64,000 bases of DNA from Oscillospiraceae bacterium. GTDB lineage: Bacteria > Bacillota > Clostridia > Oscillospirales > SIG627. Location of the stretch: assembly GCA_034925865.1 (NCBI GenBank), contig JAYFRN010000001.1:62001-126000 (forward strand), given 5' to 3'. Shown piece by piece: positions 61,902-64,000 of the stretch. The translations under genes were made by a program, and so were the position numbers. Below the pieces are notes generated by a model. The model saw only the letters and a program-made list of their open reading frames with translations. It was not told where the DNA came from and made no database searches. Every line of letters begins with the position of its first letter. Within the stretch, counting starts at the first letter, position 1.

Positions 61902-64000
61902 ATGCCGCTTAATAAAAAAATAAAAAAAGTACTTATGATCGGTTCCGGTCCTATAGTTATCGGGCAGGCCGCCGAATTCGATTACGCAGGCGCACAGGCA
62001 TGCCGGGTATTAAAAGATGCCGGAGTCAATGTCGTACTGGTAAATTCAAATCCTGCCACAATAATGACCGACACCCAGCTTGCGGATGAAATATATCTTG
62101 AACCGCTGACTGTGCAAACTGTCAAACGAATAATAGAAAAAGAACAACCGGACAGTATGCTTGCCGGGCTCGGAGGGCAAACCGGGCTTACGATTGCAAT
62201 GCAGCTTTCACATGAAGGATACCTTAAAAAAATGGGTGTCAGACTTCTGGGAACAAGCGCGGAAGCGATAGATAAAGCTGAAGACAGAGAGCTTTTTAAA
62301 GAGACAATGATCTCAATAGGTCAACCCGTTATACCGTCCGACATAACATCGGCAGTCGAAGGCGCGCTTTCCATTGCCGACAAAATCGGATACCCGGTAA
62401 TAGTACGTCCGGCATTTACGCTTGGTGGATCCGGCGGAGGAGTCGCATATAACGCGGACGAGCTTAAGGTCATTGCTGACAACGGTCTTGTCCAGTCCCC
62501 GATTACGCAGGTACTGATCGAAAGATATATTTACGGCTGGAAAGAAATCGAATTTGAAGTAATGCGTGACGCGAACAACAACTGCATCGCAATATGCAGC
62601 ATGGAGAATGTGGATCCAGTCGGAGTTCATACCGGCGACAGTATAGTCGTCGCTCCCGCTCTTACTCTTGCCGATAAAGAATTCGAAATGCTCAGGACGG
62701 CCTCGATTTCAATTATATCAGAGCTTGGCATAGAGGGCGGCTGCAACTGTCAGTTTGCACTTGATCCGAACAGCTTTAATTATGCCGTTATAGAAGTAAA
62801 CCCGCGTGTTTCGCGTTCATCTGCTCTTGCCAGCAAAGCGACCGGATATCCGATTGCAAAGGTCACAACGAAAATCGCGCTCGGTTATACGCTTGACGAA
62901 ATAATCAACGACGTAACCGGTAAAACATATGCGTGCTTTGAACCTGCGCTTGATTATGTAGTGGTTAAATTTCCGAAATGGCCCTTTGACAAATTCATAA
63001 ACGCAAAGCATTCGCTCGGTACTCAGATGAAGGCTACGGGCGAAGTGATGGCGATAGGTTCCGGATTTGAACAGGCGCTCATGAAGGCAATACGCGGAGC
63101 GGAGATATCCGCAGATACGCTCGCACTTAAAAAGCTGAGAAACGATGAGATCGATATACGAGAAAAGCTCAAGGATATTGACGATATTCGTTTATTCACG
63201 ATATACGAAGCGCTGCGCCGCGGCGTTGAAATTGACGAAATATTCAATATTACAAAAATCGACAGGTTCTTTATCAATAAAATCAAAAAGCTTCTTGATA
63301 CCGAGATGGAGCTTTCCAAAGGAAATCTCACCGATGAGCTTTATCTTAAAGCTAAGAAGCAGGGATATACGGACGATGCGATAAAGAGAATGTCCGGAAA
63401 ACCTATTGCACACCCACATTACGCGGTTTATAAAAAGGTTGATACCTGCGCGGCGGAATTTTATGCGGAAACACCGTATTATTATTCAACTCACGACGAT
63501 TATTGCGAGTCACGTGTGCTTTTAAAGAACAGGAGCAAAGATAAACAGACGGTTATTGTTCTCGGCTCCGGTCCGATCAGAATAGGCCAGGGAATTGAAT
63601 TTGATTATTCATCAGTTCATTGTGTCAACACATTGAAAAAAATGGGTTTTGATGTTGTTATAATCAACAACAACCCGGAAACCGTTTCAACCGACTTTGA
63701 TATATCCGACCGGCTTTATTTCGAATCGCTCACACCGGAAGACGTGATGAATGTCATAAGGGTCGAGAATCCGATCGGTGTTGTCGTGGCTTTCGGCGGA
63801 CAGACGGCGATCAAGCTGACAAAATTCCTCGATCAAAACGGAATCAAAATCCTCGGCACAAGCGCAGAATCAATCGATATTGCCGAAGACCGTGAGAGAT
63901 TTGATGAGCTTTTGGAAAAATTCGGGATTAAACGTCCGAAAGGTCACGGGATTCTGACGCTTGAAGAAGCTTTGAAGGCTTCCGAAGAGCTTGAATATCC
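61902..64000 (+). CDS. carB: Carbamoyl-phosphate synthase large subunit (3' truncated)
   Basis: The frame starts M-P-L-N-K-K-I-K-K behind GAGGTGAAGG and runs off the window after about 699 of the usual ~1070 residues. The first synthetase half shows [30 protein letters not shown] (ATP grasp) and [21 protein letters not shown]; the second half begins at ~545 with [16 protein letters not shown]. The allosteric and C-terminal parts are beyond the edge. Confidence 0.95.
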   Translation, partial: MPLNKKIKKVLMIGSGPIVIGQAAEFDYAGAQACRVLKDAGVNVVLVNSNPATIMTDTQLADEIYLEPLTVQTVKRIIEKEQPDSMLAGLGGQTGLTIAMQLSHEGYLKKMGVRLLGTSAEAIDKAEDRELFKETMISIGQPVIPSDITSAVEGALSIADKIGYPVIVRPAFTLGGSGGGVAYNADELKVIADNGLVQSPITQVLIERYIYGWKEIEFEVMRDANNNCIAICSMENVDPVGVHTGDSIVVAPALTLADKEFEMLRTASISIISELGIEGGCNCQFALDPNSFNYAVIEVNPRVSRSSALASKATGYPIAKVTTKIALGYTLDEIINDVTGKTYACFEPALDYVVVKFPKWPFDKFINAKHSLGTQMKATGEVMAIGSGFEQALMKAIRGAEISADTLALKKLRNDEIDIREKLKDIDDIRLFTIYEALRRGVEIDEIFNITKIDRFFINKIKKLLDTEMELSKGNLTDELYLKAKKQGYTDDAIKRMSGKPIAHPHYAVYKKVDTCAAEFYAETPYYYSTHDDYCESRVLLKNRSKDKQTVIVLGSGPIRIGQGIEFDYSSVHCVNTLKKMGFDVVIINNNPETVSTDFDISDRLYFESLTPEDVMNVIRVENPIGVVVAFGGQTAIKLTKFLDQNGIKILGTSAESIDIAEDRERFDELLEKFGIKRPKGHGILTLEEALKASEELEY

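Overview
This 64 kb window reads as one contiguous piece of chromosome from a low-to-moderate GC Gram-positive anaerobe, most likely an uncultured member of the Clostridia (Bacillota). Support: GGAGG/GAAAGG ribosome sites, lipobox lipoproteins with no outer-membrane genes, a SleB-type cortex/wall hydrolase, a Gx transporter-NusG_II-ApbE set, a DUF5685-DnaJ pair, a TipAS-type MerR regulator and type-2 ArgC. The species cannot be told from the sequence. No rRNA, tRNA, CRISPR array, transposase or prophage gene was seen. Both ends cut through genes: an arginine decarboxylase at the left and carB at the right.

Layout. 1-5.3 kb: polyamine operon speA-speE-speB-carboxyspermidine dehydrogenase-nspC, which encodes arginine to putrescine and two alternative final steps to spermidine. 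5.3-5.67 kb: an intergenic run of five inverted repeats and a bidirectional terminator. 5.67-13.3 kb: a minus-strand run of six genes (small membrane-anchored protein, radical SAM/SPASM-like enzyme, three zinc-ribbon membrane proteins, a 1032-residue secreted protein) with no recognised function as a set. 13.4-20.2 kb: iron-sulfur flavoprotein-like reductase, sugar-phosphate SIS protein, DUF5685-DnaJ-membrane protein operon, glycosyltransferase and OPA-type transporter. 20.4-26.8 kb: DppA-like peptidase, then a plus-strand group of Tim44-like, SPFH/zinc-ribbon, CBM9-like and two HflK/HflC-like proteins, ending in an acetyltransferase. 27-32.2 kb: SleB-like hydrolase, GT2-GtrA, alpha/beta hydrolase, a 126-bp MITE-like element, ApbE, Gx transporter, NusG_II protein.

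32.4-46.5 kb looks like a carbohydrate or surface-glycan locus: a secreted, membrane-anchored putative glycosidase-like protein and its cytoplasmic paralogue in tandem, a MetY-like enzyme, a ROK regulator facing a YhcH/YjgK/YiaL protein, three tandem parallel beta-helix lipoproteins and a Gfo/Idh/MocA dehydrogenase. 46.5-50.6 kb: an eight-zinc-ribbon protein with a recent 180-bp internal duplication, GpsA-like dehydrogenase and an acyl-CoA synthetase. 50.7-54.8 kb: MerR/TipAS regulator with a textbook 19-bp-spacer promoter, a second Gfo/Idh/MocA enzyme, a small hypothetical gene and gdhA. 55.4-64 kb: argC-argJ-argB-argD-argF-carA-carB behind a consensus sigma-A promoter and an ARG-box-like site.

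The signals most worth following are (i) a dispersed 35-bp dyad (GAGAAAAGC-n12-GCTTWTCTC) in four intergenic regions next to mainly sugar-related genes, including the ROK regulator's own divergent promoter, (ii) the five-hairpin array at 5356-5528, (iii) the uncharacterised zinc-ribbon/radical SAM/secreted-protein operon, and (iv) the secreted/cytoplasmic paralogue pair plus triple beta-helix lipoprotein locus.
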